From Prevotella sp. (GTDB taxonomy: Bacteria > Bacteroidota > Bacteroidia > Bacteroidales > Bacteroidaceae), in the NCBI GenBank assembly GCA_017442765.1, contig JAFRZC010000042.1:1-23469 (forward strand): 23,469 nt of DNA, given 5' to 3'. The first letter of the stretch is position 1, and each line of letters opens with the position of its first letter. Positions 1-7,977 of the stretch are shown one piece after another. The position numbers and the translations under genes were made by a program. The notes beneath the pieces were generated by a model. The model made no database searches, was not told the origin of the DNA, and saw only the letters and a list, made by a program, of their open reading frames with translations.

Positions 1-48
1 CATCTCCTCCAAGCCCCCCGCAACCATCGAGTGGGAGTAAATCGCAGT

Positions 49-134
49 AACGGATGAGCACGGATTGACACGGAACCTTTGTCCTGACGATAATTGGACA
101 AACAAAAATCCGTGTCAATCCGTATTCATCCGTT
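49..134. repeat. Long nested inverted repeat (CACGGATTGACACGGA type)
   Basis: Two 26-bp arms (49-74 and 109-134) are reverse complements with two mismatches. Inside the loop a second perfect 7-bp pair (TTTGTCC at 78-84, GGACAAA at 96-102) allows a nested hairpin. The arm core CACGGATTGACACGGA resembles sequence at 13814-13835 and 22325-22360, so it belongs to a dispersed family in this genome. It could be a transcript end for a gene left of the window or a REP-like element; no T-run follows the stem. Confidence 0.8.
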
Positions 135-170
135 CCCATGTGATTGTTTGCAATCTATCTTTCACCTCGC

Positions 171-205
171 GAAATGTTAAAACGAAAATTCCGATTTAAC
201 ATTTC
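171..205. repeat. Perfect 11-bp inverted repeat around GAAATGTTAAA
   Basis: GAAATGTTAAA at 171-181 and its exact reverse complement at 195-205 leave a 13-nt loop. The TTAACATTT core recurs at 557-565 and 629-637 in the same leader, and 525-533 pairs with 556-564. These may be binding sites or remnants of hairpin elements; no function can be assigned. Confidence 0.6.
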
Positions 206-223
206 AAAAAACACCCCTATCGT

Positions 224-280
224 CCCTTTCACTCCCCTTTAACCTCCCTTTTCACTCCTCTTTCATTCCTCTTCATTTCC
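224..280. repeat. Pyrimidine-rich tandem array, five 11-12 bp units
   Basis: Five imperfect units of the form CYTTTCAYTCC can be read end to end at 224-235, 236-247, 248-258, 259-269 and 270-280. The stretch is almost entirely pyrimidine on the plus strand. It lies about 430 bp upstream of the gyrA promoter, and its last unit forms the left arm of the inverted repeat that pairs 268-290 with 377-399. Confidence 0.6.
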
Positions 281-399
281 GAAACATATATGTTTCACCT
301 CCCCAATCATGGTCTTTCGCACTCCGAAAGACGGTCTTTCACCACCCGAAACATATATCTCTCGGAGATGAGAGGTATATGTTTCGGAAATGAAGAGGG
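268..399. repeat. Nested inverted repeats built on GAAACATATA
   Basis: Positions 268-290 are the reverse complement of 377-399 (23 bp). Within this span GAAACATATATGTTTC (281-296) is a perfect palindrome, 346-363 pairs with 370-387 (18 bp, one mismatch, 6-nt loop), and GTCTTTCG/CGAAAGAC (312-319, 325-332) form a perfect 8-bp stem. The arms compete, so alternative structures are possible. Words from this block recur in the hairpin region near 9937-9989, which points to a dispersed intergenic element. Confidence 0.7.
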
Positions 400-420
400 A
401 TAAAAGATGAGTGATGAGGG
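393..420 (-). repeat. Heptanucleotide tract (CYCTCAT type), intergenic copy
   Basis: Read on the minus strand the segment runs as imperfect heptamers: CCCTCAT, CACTCAT, CTTTTAT, then a more diverged unit. The same heptamer occurs inside three genes of the leftward operon (11281-11308, 11626-11646, 13635-13662). One further isolated unit is at 368-374. Confidence 0.5.
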
Positions 421-662
421 TTGTATGTCGCTGTTTTGCAGCGACTTGTAGGGCATCGTCGCTACGGCCTTTTCTCCGTCTTGGTGGACGACTGTCCTGC
501 CGTGCGGTTTTCTTGCGTTTCTCGATGTTAAAATCCCATTCTGGAAACACCTGGTTTTTAACATTTCTCCCCGCGTGATTAACCTTTCTTAACCAAGGAG
601 ACGCTTGGATACACGCCTCCCTGTTTTTTTAACATTTTAAAGCGTTTTTTCCAATAGAAAAG
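421..662. other. Remainder of the gyrA leader: no convincing gene
   Basis: This completes the gene-free stretch 41-806. It holds a perfect 7-bp hairpin (GTCGCTG 427-433, CAGCGAC 439-445), an inverted repeat (525-533 with 556-564) and several TTTTAACATTT words. A minus-strand reading frame of 95 codons (263-550) crosses it, rich in Arg/Lys and running through the repeats; I do not call it a gene. No RNA gene is recognised. Confidence 0.5.
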
Positions 663-694
663 TTTGCCTGTCTTATCGTTTTTTTGTAATTTTG
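663..694 (+). promoter_or_regulatory. Bacteroidetes sigma-ABfr promoter for gyrA
   Basis: TTTG at 663-666 (-33 element) is followed after 20 nt by TAATTTTG at 687-694, a perfect match to the TAnnTTTG -7 element of Bacteroidetes housekeeping promoters. The start site would fall near 700, giving gyrA a leader of about 100 nt. Confidence 0.8.
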
Positions 695-806
695 CATCGT
701 TAATAAAAACGGGCAAAATCGCTCAGCGGGCAAATAAACGGCCTCTGTGGCGATTTCCCGAAAAAACCGAAAAGCTGAAGGTATATAAAAACAATAAAAA
801 AAACGA

Positions 807-3434
807 ATGGAAGAAAATCAGACTTTTGATCAGGACCGAATCATTAAAATCAATATCGAGGAGGAAATGAAATCCTCGTATATTGATTACTCGATGTCGG
901 TTATCGTGGCCCGTGCGCTGCCCGATGTGCGCGACGGCTTTAAGCCCGTTCACCGCCGCATACTCTATGGTATGCAGGGATTGGGCAACACCAGTGACAA
1001 ACCTTATAAGAAATGTGCGCGCGTGGTAGGCGACGTGTTGGGAAAATATCACCCTCACGGCGACAGCTCTGTCTATGGCGCCCTTGTCAGACTTGCGCAG
1101 GAATGGAACATGCGCTACACGCTGGTTGACGGACAAGGCAACTTCGGCAGCGTTGACGGCGACTCGCCGGCGGCCATGCGATATACGGAGTGCCGACTGT
1201 CGAAGATGGGCGAGCACATCATGGACGACCTGGAGAAAGACACGGTCGATATGGTCAACAACTTCGACGACACGCTGACCGAGCCGAGCGTAATGCCGAC
1301 AAAGGTGCCCAATCTGCTTGTCAACGGAGGAAACGGCATCGCCGTAGGTATGGCCACAAACATGCCGACACACAACCTCGGCGAAGTTATCGATGGCTGT
1401 TGTGCCTATATCGACAATCCTGAGATTGACACCGAGGGGTTAATGCAGCATATCAAGGCACCTGACTTCCCTACAGGCGGATATATCTATGGCTTGCAGG
1501 GCGTGAAAGACGCTTACGAGACAGGCCGGGGGCGCATCGTCATGCGTGCCAAGGCCGAGATAGAGAGCGACGACTCACACGACAAGATTGTCATCACGGA
1601 GATTCCCTATGGGGTCAACAAGGCACAGCTTATTGAGTATATTGCCGATCTGGTGAAGGAAGGAAAACTCGACGGCATCTCCAATGCCAATGACGAGTCA
1701 GGTCGTCAGGGTATGCGCATCGTCATCGACGTGAAGCGCGATGCCAATGCCAATGTTATTTTGAACAAGCTCTTCAAGATGACAGCCCTACAAAGTTCAT
1801 TCTCAGTGAATAACATTGCACTCGTAAAAGGCCGCCCACGCCTGCTCTCGCTCAGAGAATGTGTGAAATACTTTGTAGAGCATCGTCACGACGTGACCCT
1901 TCGCCGCACGCGGTTCGACCTGAGGAAAGCCCAAGAGCGCGCCCACATTCTCGAGGGACTCATCATTGCCTGCGACAACATCGACGAGGTGGTACATATC
2001 ATCCGCGCCTCGAAGACTCCTGCCGATGCCCAGCGCAATCTTGAAAAACGTTTCGGACTGGATGAATTGCAATCGAAGGCCATCGTTGACATGCGACTGA
2101 GCCAGCTGACAGGCTTACGCGTTGATCAGCTGCATCAGGAGTATGAGGATTTGCAGAAGCTGATAGCCGACCTGCAAGAGATTCTCGACAACCCCGAGCG
2201 CTGCCGCGAGGTAATGAAGGCCGACTTGCAGGATGTGAAAGAGAAATATGGCGACGAGCGGCGCACGGAGATTATCCCCGCCGAGCATGAGTTCAATGCC
2301 GAGGACTTCTATCCCAATGACCCTGTGGTCATCACCGTGAGCCACCTGGGATATATCAAGCGAATGCCGCTCTCCGAGTTCCGTGAGCAGGCACGTGGCG
2401 GCGTCGGCATGAAGGCCGCCCGTCACCGCGAGCAAGACTTTACCGAGTTTATCTATCCCGCCACAATGCATCAGACCATGCTCTTCTTCACCCGCAAGGG
2501 ACGCTGCTATTGGCTGAAGTGCTACGAGATTCCCGAGGGCGCACGCGACTCGAAGGGCAGGGCGATACAAAACCTGCTCAACATCGACAGCGACGACAGC
2601 GTGAACGCCATCCTTCGTCTGCGCGGGTTGAACGACGAGGAATTTGTGAAGAACCACTATGTCATCTTCGCCACGAAGAACGGAACAGTTAAAAAGACTT
2701 GTCTTGAAGCCTATTCGCGTCCGCGCAGCAACGGCGTGAATGCCATCAATATTGTCGAGGGCGACGAGGTGGTGGATGTACGCCTGACAAACGGACACAA
2801 CGAGCTCATTCTGGCTAACCGCAACGGTCGTGCCGTTCGGTTCCACGAGTCGGCCATCCGCTCGATGGGCCGTGTGGCGACAGGTGTCATCGGCATGCGT
2901 ATCGACGAGGGCGACGACGAGGTGGTCGGCATGATAGTCGTCAACGACGCCGCCAACGAAACCGTCATGGTGGTCAGCGAGAACGGCTACGGCAAGCGAT
3001 CACAGGTTGAGGACTACCGCAAGACCAACCGCGGCGCGAAGGGTGTGCGGACGCTTAACATCACCGAGAAGACAGGCCGTCTCGTGGCCATCAAGAATGT
3101 TACCGACAGCAACGACCTCATGATTATCAACAAGAGCGGTGTCACCATCCGTCTGGCCGTTGCCGAGTGCCGTGTCATGGGACGCGCTACGCAGGGCGTT
3201 CGGCTCATCAACCTGGCCAAGAAAAACGATGTCATTGCCAGCGTCTGCAAGGTGATGAGCTCAGAGCTCGAGGCCATGGTTGAAGAGGAAAGTCGTGCCC
3301 AATGGGCAAAAAAACAAGGAGCGGAATTAAACGATAATAATGCCGGCACGTCAAATGAGCAAAACGCCGAAGATGATGCTGAGCAGGCCACACCGCTTGT
3401 AAACTTCACCGAAGACGAACAGCAAACAGAATAA
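807..3434 (+). CDS. gyrA: DNA gyrase subunit A
   Basis: The 875-residue product is the breakage-reunion subunit of DNA gyrase, which with GyrB introduces negative supercoils. The winged-helix domain carries the catalytic tyrosine in AAMRYTE (Tyr126), preceded by the quinolone-determining motif [10 protein letters not shown] (82-91), where Ser87 aligns with E. coli Ser83 and Gly91 with Asp87. The C-terminal half shows beta-pinwheel repeats. The GyrA box is a variant, QARGGVG (528-534), instead of QRRGGKG. An acidic tail ends the protein. The start [14 protein letters not shown] fits the family, and no strong Shine-Dalgarno is present. ParC is excluded by the [25 protein letters not shown]-terminal type and the lineage's very different ParC. 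A TPR gene follows 26 bp later, probably co-transcribed. Confidence 0.97.
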   Translation: MEENQTFDQDRIIKINIEEEMKSSYIDYSMSVIVARALPDVRDGFKPVHRRILYGMQGLGNTSDKPYKKCARVVGDVLGKYHPHGDSSVYGALVRLAQEWNMRYTLVDGQGNFGSVDGDSPAAMRYTECRLSKMGEHIMDDLEKDTVDMVNNFDDTLTEPSVMPTKVPNLLVNGGNGIAVGMATNMPTHNLGEVIDGCCAYIDNPEIDTEGLMQHIKAPDFPTGGYIYGLQGVKDAYETGRGRIVMRAKAEIESDDSHDKIVITEIPYGVNKAQLIEYIADLVKEGKLDGISNANDESGRQGMRIVIDVKRDANANVILNKLFKMTALQSSFSVNNIALVKGRPRLLSLRECVKYFVEHRHDVTLRRTRFDLRKAQERAHILEGLIIACDNIDEVVHIIRASKTPADAQRNLEKRFGLDELQSKAIVDMRLSQLTGLRVDQLHQEYEDLQKLIADLQEILDNPERCREVMKADLQDVKEKYGDERRTEIIPAEHEFNAEDFYPNDPVVITVSHLGYIKRMPLSEFREQARGGVGMKAARHREQDFTEFIYPATMHQTMLFFTRKGRCYWLKCYEIPEGARDSKGRAIQNLLNIDSDDSVNAILRLRGLNDEEFVKNHYVIFATKNGTVKKTCLEAYSRPRSNGVNAINIVEGDEVVDVRLTNGHNELILANRNGRAVRFHESAIRSMGRVATGVIGMRIDEGDDEVVGMIVVNDAANETVMVVSENGYGKRSQVEDYRKTNRGAKGVRTLNITEKTGRLVAIKNVTDSNDLMIINKSGVTIRLAVAECRVMGRATQGVRLINLAKKNDVIASVCKVMSSELEAMVEEESRAQWAKKQGAELNDNNAGTSNEQNAEDDAEQATPLVNFTEDEQQTE

Positions 3435-3460
3435 AAAAACCTTTTAAATTTTATACGATT

Positions 3461-4687
3461 ATGAAAAAATTATTTCTTATGGCATTGATGGCAGTAGCTG
3501 CCACTAATGTTTTCGCTGGCGACAGCGACGCACTGAAGGCTATCTTGAAAGCTTCAACTTATGCTGAGGCTTCCCAATTAGTCAATTCGACGTTGAGTCA
3601 GTTGGCCAACGACCAGGAAAAGGCCAAAGCCTACAATAAACTCGTGGAGCTTGCAATGGCAAAGTATGACAAAGAAGTTGCCACGCTCCAGCAAAATGAG
3701 GTTGCCAAGCAGCTGCAAGGCGATAAGGCCAAGGAGCAACCTGTTGACATGCCTGGCATGTATGAGGCCGTCTATCAGGCCGTGACAGCTGCCGTCGAGT
3801 GCGACAAATATGATCAGAAGCCCGATGCGAAGGGAAAGGTGAAACCGCGTTTCGCGGAAGCTAACGCCCTGAAGGTTTGGAATGCGCGCATACAGCTGGT
3901 GAATGCCGGCAACGACGCCTCATCGGCGCAGAATGGAAAGGACGTGCTGAAATACTGGGGCACACTGCTCGACTCTGAGAATGCTCCGCTTTTTGCCAAG
4001 CAAGACCGTACACAGGAAAGTGAGTTCATCTATCAGATAGCCGACTACACCGCACGCTGGGCTTATCAGGAAAAAGACATAGAGCGAGCAAAGCGCTATT
4101 GCGACATAGCCATGAAAGATCCCGACGCAAAAAAAGCAAAGGAGGCTCAGACATTGAAGTATATCTTCATGAAAGAGTCGCTCACCTCACGCGAGGATTC
4201 CGTGAAGTTCGTCAACGACCTTAAAGCCGAATACGAAGCCGACCCCTCTAACGATGAGGTGTTCGACATGATATTCAATATTTACGGATCACTTGGTGAG
4301 AAGGACATCCAGCGGAAGTTTGTCGATGACAAGCTGGCCAGCGATCCCAACAACTACATTGCCCTGGCTGACAAGGGACTCATCGCCATGAACGAGAACA
4401 ATGTGGAAGATGCCATCACGTACTTGAAGAGAGCCTTGACGGTGAAAGACGACGACGCGCTCATCCAGACCTATCTTGGCACATGCTATACCGTAAAAGC
4501 CGGTAATCAGGAAACCCAGCAACAGGCCATTCCCTACTTCGACGAGGCTATCAAAGCTTTTGACAAGGCCAAACAGCTCGATCCCAACAAGCAGCGTGCC
4601 AACTGGGGATACAACCGCTATCAGGCTTACTACGGTCGCTATGGCGAGAACGATCCCAAGACCAAAGACGCGGAATATGACAAATAA
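3461..4687 (+). CDS. Exported TPR-repeat protein
   Basis: The product has 408 residues. The N terminus is a classical Sec signal peptide (MKKLFLMALMAVAATNVFA, likely cut before GDSD), so the mature protein is periplasmic or surface-exposed. After a helical, Ala/Lys-rich region the second half (about 190-390) has TPR-like helix pairs with spacings such as NYIALADKGLIAMNENNVEDA and ending in a PYFDEAIKAFDKAKQLDP repeat. TPRs mediate protein-protein contacts; the partner is not visible. It sits 26 bp after gyrA and overlaps the next TPR gene by 11 bp, so it is likely part of a gyrA-led operon. No enzyme motif was found. Confidence 0.85.
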   Translation: MKKLFLMALMAVAATNVFAGDSDALKAILKASTYAEASQLVNSTLSQLANDQEKAKAYNKLVELAMAKYDKEVATLQQNEVAKQLQGDKAKEQPVDMPGMYEAVYQAVTAAVECDKYDQKPDAKGKVKPRFAEANALKVWNARIQLVNAGNDASSAQNGKDVLKYWGTLLDSENAPLFAKQDRTQESEFIYQIADYTARWAYQEKDIERAKRYCDIAMKDPDAKKAKEAQTLKYIFMKESLTSREDSVKFVNDLKAEYEADPSNDEVFDMIFNIYGSLGEKDIQRKFVDDKLASDPNNYIALADKGLIAMNENNVEDAITYLKRALTVKDDDALIQTYLGTCYTVKAGNQETQQQAIPYFDEAIKAFDKAKQLDPNKQRANWGYNRYQAYYGRYGENDPKTKDAEYDK

Positions 4688-5942
4688 AGGAATAGCATTT
4701 CAAGATTTAGTGGCACGAAACATAGTTTTTGTGCCGCTAAACCTTGTGTTTTCCATCCTCATTACTATCTTTCTTTCTGTGCCTGCCAATGCTCAGCGGA
4801 AAGAGCTTGCGCAGGCACGGCAACTTATTAAGGCAAAAAACAATCTCGCGCAGGCCGAACAATCCATGCGCAACTTACTTGCCGACTCTGCTAACCGTAA
4901 AAATACGAAGATTTGGCTCACTCTTTTTGAGGCTATAAAGAAACAATATGAGATCGGCAACGAAAAACTCTACTTAAAACAACCCTACGACACCGCTCAG
5001 CTTTTTCTTGCTACGAAGAAAATGTTTGACGTGCTCGAAAGTTTCGACTCTATCGATGCCCATCCCGACAAATATGGAAAAATCAAATGGAAATACCGTC
5101 GGAAGCACTCAGAATATATCAAATCCCATCGTCCAAACCTTTATAATGGTGGTAGCTGGTTTATAAAGAAACAGGATTTTGCTCATGCGTTTGAGTTTTT
5201 TGACACATATATTGATTGTGCCTGTCAACCGCTACTCGCGCACTATAAATACCTTGAGCGCGACACGATGATGCCGCAGGCCGCCTACTGGGCCGTATAT
5301 AGCGGCTACAAGCTACAAGATGCCCAAGCTACCTTGAAATACAAAGAACTGGCCCTATCCGACACTACTCGCCAAGCCTATCTTTTGCAATACCTTGGCG
5401 AAACCTATAAGTTGCAAGGCGATACGGCAAATTATCTGCAAATCCTCAGGCAGGGCATAGCCAATCATCCAAGTTTCCCGTATTTCTTTCCACGCCTTAT
5501 CGACCATTATGCCAGTCAGGGAGAACCGCAAACTGCCCTTGACGTTTGCAATCAAGCACTCTTGACCGACCCACGCAACCCCTACTATCGTCTGGCCAAG
5601 AGCACCCTGCTCTTGAGTCTCCGCCGTTATGACGAATGTATAGCCATCTGCGATGAACTGATTGCTGCTGCCGACACTCTTGCCGATGCTTATTATAATG
5701 CAGGAGCCGCCTATTTCAATCAGACGATAGACTTGCAGAGAGGGCAGGAAACCAGACAGCAACGGGCTCGTCGCCAGGCACTCTACAAACAGGCACTACC
5801 ATATTTACAAAGATATAGAATCCTAGCCCCCCATGCACAAGAGCGATGGGCTATGCCCCTCTACACCATTTATCTGAATCTCAACATGGGGAAAGAGTTT
5901 GATGAGATAGACGCGCTTCTCAGAAACAAAAAGAAGGAATAA
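4677..5942 (+). CDS. Second exported TPR-repeat protein
   Basis: The reading frame is open from 4560, but the upstream 39 codons lie inside the previous gene and look like out-of-frame Pro/Thr-rich sequence. The ATG at 4677 instead gives a 421-residue protein with a hydrophobic export signal (VFVPLNLVFSILITIFLSVPANA, written here over about residues 15-38) and a predicted cut after ANA, before QRKEL. The rest is helical with TPR-like repeats (for example around residues 265-350, TALDVCNQALLTDP and ECIAICDELIAAADTLADA). It overlaps the preceding TPR gene by 11 bp, suggesting translational coupling and a shared envelope complex. Function is unknown. Confidence 0.75.
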   Translation: MTNKGIAFQDLVARNIVFVPLNLVFSILITIFLSVPANAQRKELAQARQLIKAKNNLAQAEQSMRNLLADSANRKNTKIWLTLFEAIKKQYEIGNEKLYLKQPYDTAQLFLATKKMFDVLESFDSIDAHPDKYGKIKWKYRRKHSEYIKSHRPNLYNGGSWFIKKQDFAHAFEFFDTYIDCACQPLLAHYKYLERDTMMPQAAYWAVYSGYKLQDAQATLKYKELALSDTTRQAYLLQYLGETYKLQGDTANYLQILRQGIANHPSFPYFFPRLIDHYASQGEPQTALDVCNQALLTDPRNPYYRLAKSTLLLSLRRYDECIAICDELIAAADTLADAYYNAGAAYFNQTIDLQRGQETRQQRARRQALYKQALPYLQRYRILAPHAQERWAMPLYTIYLNLNMGKEFDEIDALLRNKKKE

Positions 5943-5975
5943 GAAGCAATATTTTAATGAATATATAAAAAAGTG

Positions 5976-7043
5976 ATGAAAAAGTACAATTTCAATGCAG
6001 GGCCTTCGATGCTTCCACGTGAGGTGATTGAGGCTACTGCCCAACAAATTCTCGACTTCAATGGCTCCGGCCTCTCACTCATGGAGATCAGTCATCGCGC
6101 CAAAGACTTCCAACCCGTGGTTGACGAAGCCATGGCGTTAATCAAGGAACTGCTCGACGTACCCGAAGGCTATGCCGTAGTATTCCTTGGTGGCGGTGCT
6201 TCATTGCAATTCTGCCAAGTGCCCTGCAACCTGCTCATCAAGAAAGCCGCCTACCTCAACACAGGCGTATGGGCAAAGAAAGCCATGAAGGAGGCTAAGC
6301 ATTTTGGTGAGGTGGTCGAGGTGGCAAGCTCGGCTGATGCTAACTATACCTTCATCCCCAAAGGATGGACGGTTCCTGACGATGTGGATTACTTACACAT
6401 CACGACAAACAATACCATCTACGGCACAGAGATTCGAAAAGACCTCGATGTCAGCGTGCCGCTGGTTGCCGACATGTCGTCCGACATTTTCTCACGTCCC
6501 ATAGATGTCGCAAAGTACGACTGCATCTATGCCGGTGCCCAGAAAAATCTGGCTATGGCAGGCGTGACGGTCATCATCGTCAAAGAAGAAAAACTGGGGC
6601 GTGCTCCTCGCGAAATTCCCACGATGCTCGACTATCGCACACACGTAGAAAAAGGCTCCATGTTCAATACTCCGCCAGTTGTGCCCATCTATTCGGCACT
6701 TGAGACATTGCGTTGGATAAAGCGCAATGGTGGGGTAGCGGCTATGGACAAGTTGGCACAGGAGCGTGCGAAAATAGTATATGATGAGATTGACCGCAAC
6801 AAGCTCTTCCGCGGAACTGTTGCCGGGGAAGACCGCTCGCTGATGAACATCTGCTTTGTGATGAATGACGAGTATGCTGAACTCGAAAAGTCTTTCATGG
6901 AGTTTGCCACATCTAAAGGCATGGTCGGCGTGAAGGGTCATCGCTCTGTCGGCGGTTTCCGCGCCAGCTGCTACAACGCCCAGACCATTGAGGGCGTGAA
7001 CGCGCTTGTCGCTTGTATGAGAGAATTTGAAGCCCAACATTAA
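5976..7043 (+). CDS. serC: Phosphoserine aminotransferase
   Basis: SerC is a PLP enzyme that converts 3-phosphohydroxypyruvate and glutamate to phosphoserine and 2-oxoglutarate, the second step of serine synthesis; it also serves pyridoxal phosphate synthesis in some bacteria. The N terminus [12 protein letters not shown], the GGGAS phosphate loop (about 73-77) and the PLP-binding lysine in YAGAQKN (about residue 190) are diagnostic, and 355 residues is the normal length. A GTG at 5973 immediately precedes the chosen ATG at 5976, and either could start. The gene follows the second TPR gene by about 30 bp and leads directly into serA, whose start lies 13 bp after the serC stop. Confidence 0.95.
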   Translation: MKKYNFNAGPSMLPREVIEATAQQILDFNGSGLSLMEISHRAKDFQPVVDEAMALIKELLDVPEGYAVVFLGGGASLQFCQVPCNLLIKKAAYLNTGVWAKKAMKEAKHFGEVVEVASSADANYTFIPKGWTVPDDVDYLHITTNNTIYGTEIRKDLDVSVPLVADMSSDIFSRPIDVAKYDCIYAGAQKNLAMAGVTVIIVKEEKLGRAPREIPTMLDYRTHVEKGSMFNTPPVVPIYSALETLRWIKRNGGVAAMDKLAQERAKIVYDEIDRNKLFRGTVAGEDRSLMNICFVMNDEYAELEKSFMEFATSKGMVGVKGHRSVGGFRASCYNAQTIEGVNALVACMREFEAQH

Positions 7044-7056
7044 TTGTAAAGAACCG

Positions 7057-7974
7057 ATGAAAGTATTAGTAGCAACAGAGAAACCCTTTGCCGCAGCTGC
7101 CGTAGAGGGTATCAAGAATGAAGTAGAAGCCGCAGGTCATGAACTTGTGCTCTTAGAGAAATACACGGAGAAGGGTCAGCTGCTCGAAGCCGTGAAGGAT
7201 GCTGACGCGCTGATTATCCGCTCAGACAAGGTTGATGCCGAGGTCTTGGATGCGGCAAAGCAACTGAAAATTGTTGTCCGTGCCGGTGCCGGCTACGACA
7301 ACATCGACCTTCAGGCCGCAACTGCTCATGGTGTTGTGGCAGAGAACACCCCTGGCCAGAATGCGAACGCGGTGGCAGAACTCGTATTCGGGTTATTGGT
7401 TTATGCGGTGCGTAACTTCTTCAATGGTAAAAGCGGCTCAGAGCTGAAAGGCAAGAAGCTTGGCTTGCTCGCCTTCGGGAATGTGGGGCGCAATGTGGCC
7501 CGTATCGCCAAGGGCTTTGGCATGGAGGTATATGCCTACGACGCCTATTGTCCCGCCGATGTCATCGAGGCTGGAGGCGCATGTCCGGTAGCCAACCAGG
7601 AGGAACTTTTCGAGCAGTGCAATGTTGTCTCGCTTCATATCCCCGCGACAGCAGAGACGCGCGAGAGCATTAACTATGCGCTTGTGAACAAGATGATGAA
7701 AGGCGGCATCCTCGTGAATACTGCCCGCAAAGAGGTCATTAACGAGCCTGAGCTGTTGAAGTTGATGCAGGAGCGCGATGATCTGAAATTTGTTACCGAC
7801 ATCATGCCCGATGCTGATGCCGACTTCCGCCAGTTTGAAGGCCGCTATTTCTCAACACCGAAGAAGATGGGCGCACAGACTGCCGAGGCCAACATCAACG
7901 CTGGTATTGCCGCTGCCCGCCAGATAAACGCCTTCTTCAAAGATGGTGACACCCGATTCCAAGTAAACAAATGA
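7057..7974 (+). CDS. serA: D-3-phosphoglycerate dehydrogenase, short type without ACT domain
   Basis: This D-2-hydroxyacid dehydrogenase oxidises 3-phosphoglycerate to 3-phosphohydroxypyruvate with NAD, the first step of serine synthesis. The ATG at 7057 gives MKVLVATEKPF and 305 residues. The frame extends back to 7027, but that overlaps serC. The substrate loop RAGAGYDNID (75-84), the NAD fold FGNVGR (140-145, with Ala139 where the first Gly of GxGxxG is usual) and the catalytic Arg224 in NTARKEV are visible. The usual catalytic His of TPHxG is Lys269 here (STPKKMGAQTAE). No ACT or ASB regulatory domain follows, so classical allosteric serine inhibition through an ACT domain is not expected. 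It sits between serC and the DUF1015 gene. Confidence 0.93.
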   Translation: MKVLVATEKPFAAAAVEGIKNEVEAAGHELVLLEKYTEKGQLLEAVKDADALIIRSDKVDAEVLDAAKQLKIVVRAGAGYDNIDLQAATAHGVVAENTPGQNANAVAELVFGLLVYAVRNFFNGKSGSELKGKKLGLLAFGNVGRNVARIAKGFGMEVYAYDAYCPADVIEAGGACPVANQEELFEQCNVVSLHIPATAETRESINYALVNKMMKGGILVNTARKEVINEPELLKLMQERDDLKFVTDIMPDADADFRQFEGRYFSTPKKMGAQTAEANINAGIAAARQINAFFKDGDTRFQVNK

Positions 7975-7977
7975 TTC

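Noticed and set aside
2..40. Possible tail of an upstream rightward gene ending ISSKPPATIEWE then TAA.
   Set aside because: Only 12 codons are visible and another frame is also open; too little to call a gene.
224..420. CRISPR array in the gyrA leader.
   Set aside because: Units are 7-12 bp, imperfect and without regular spacers; no cas genes are present.
723..1373. Minus-strand 216-codon frame over the gyrA promoter and start.
   Set aside because: It is antisense to conserved gyrA codons and has no family features.
2115..2846. Minus-strand 243-codon frame inside gyrA.
   Set aside because: It mirrors the codon pattern of gyrA; there is no independent evidence.
807..3434. ParC (topoisomerase IV) instead of GyrA, because of the degenerate GyrA box.
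   Set aside because: The N-terminal and breakage-reunion sequence is of GyrA type and Bacteroidetes ParC is markedly different.
4560..4676. Longer N terminus for the second TPR protein.
   Set aside because: It overlaps the first TPR gene, is low-complexity, and would bury the export signal 50 residues in.
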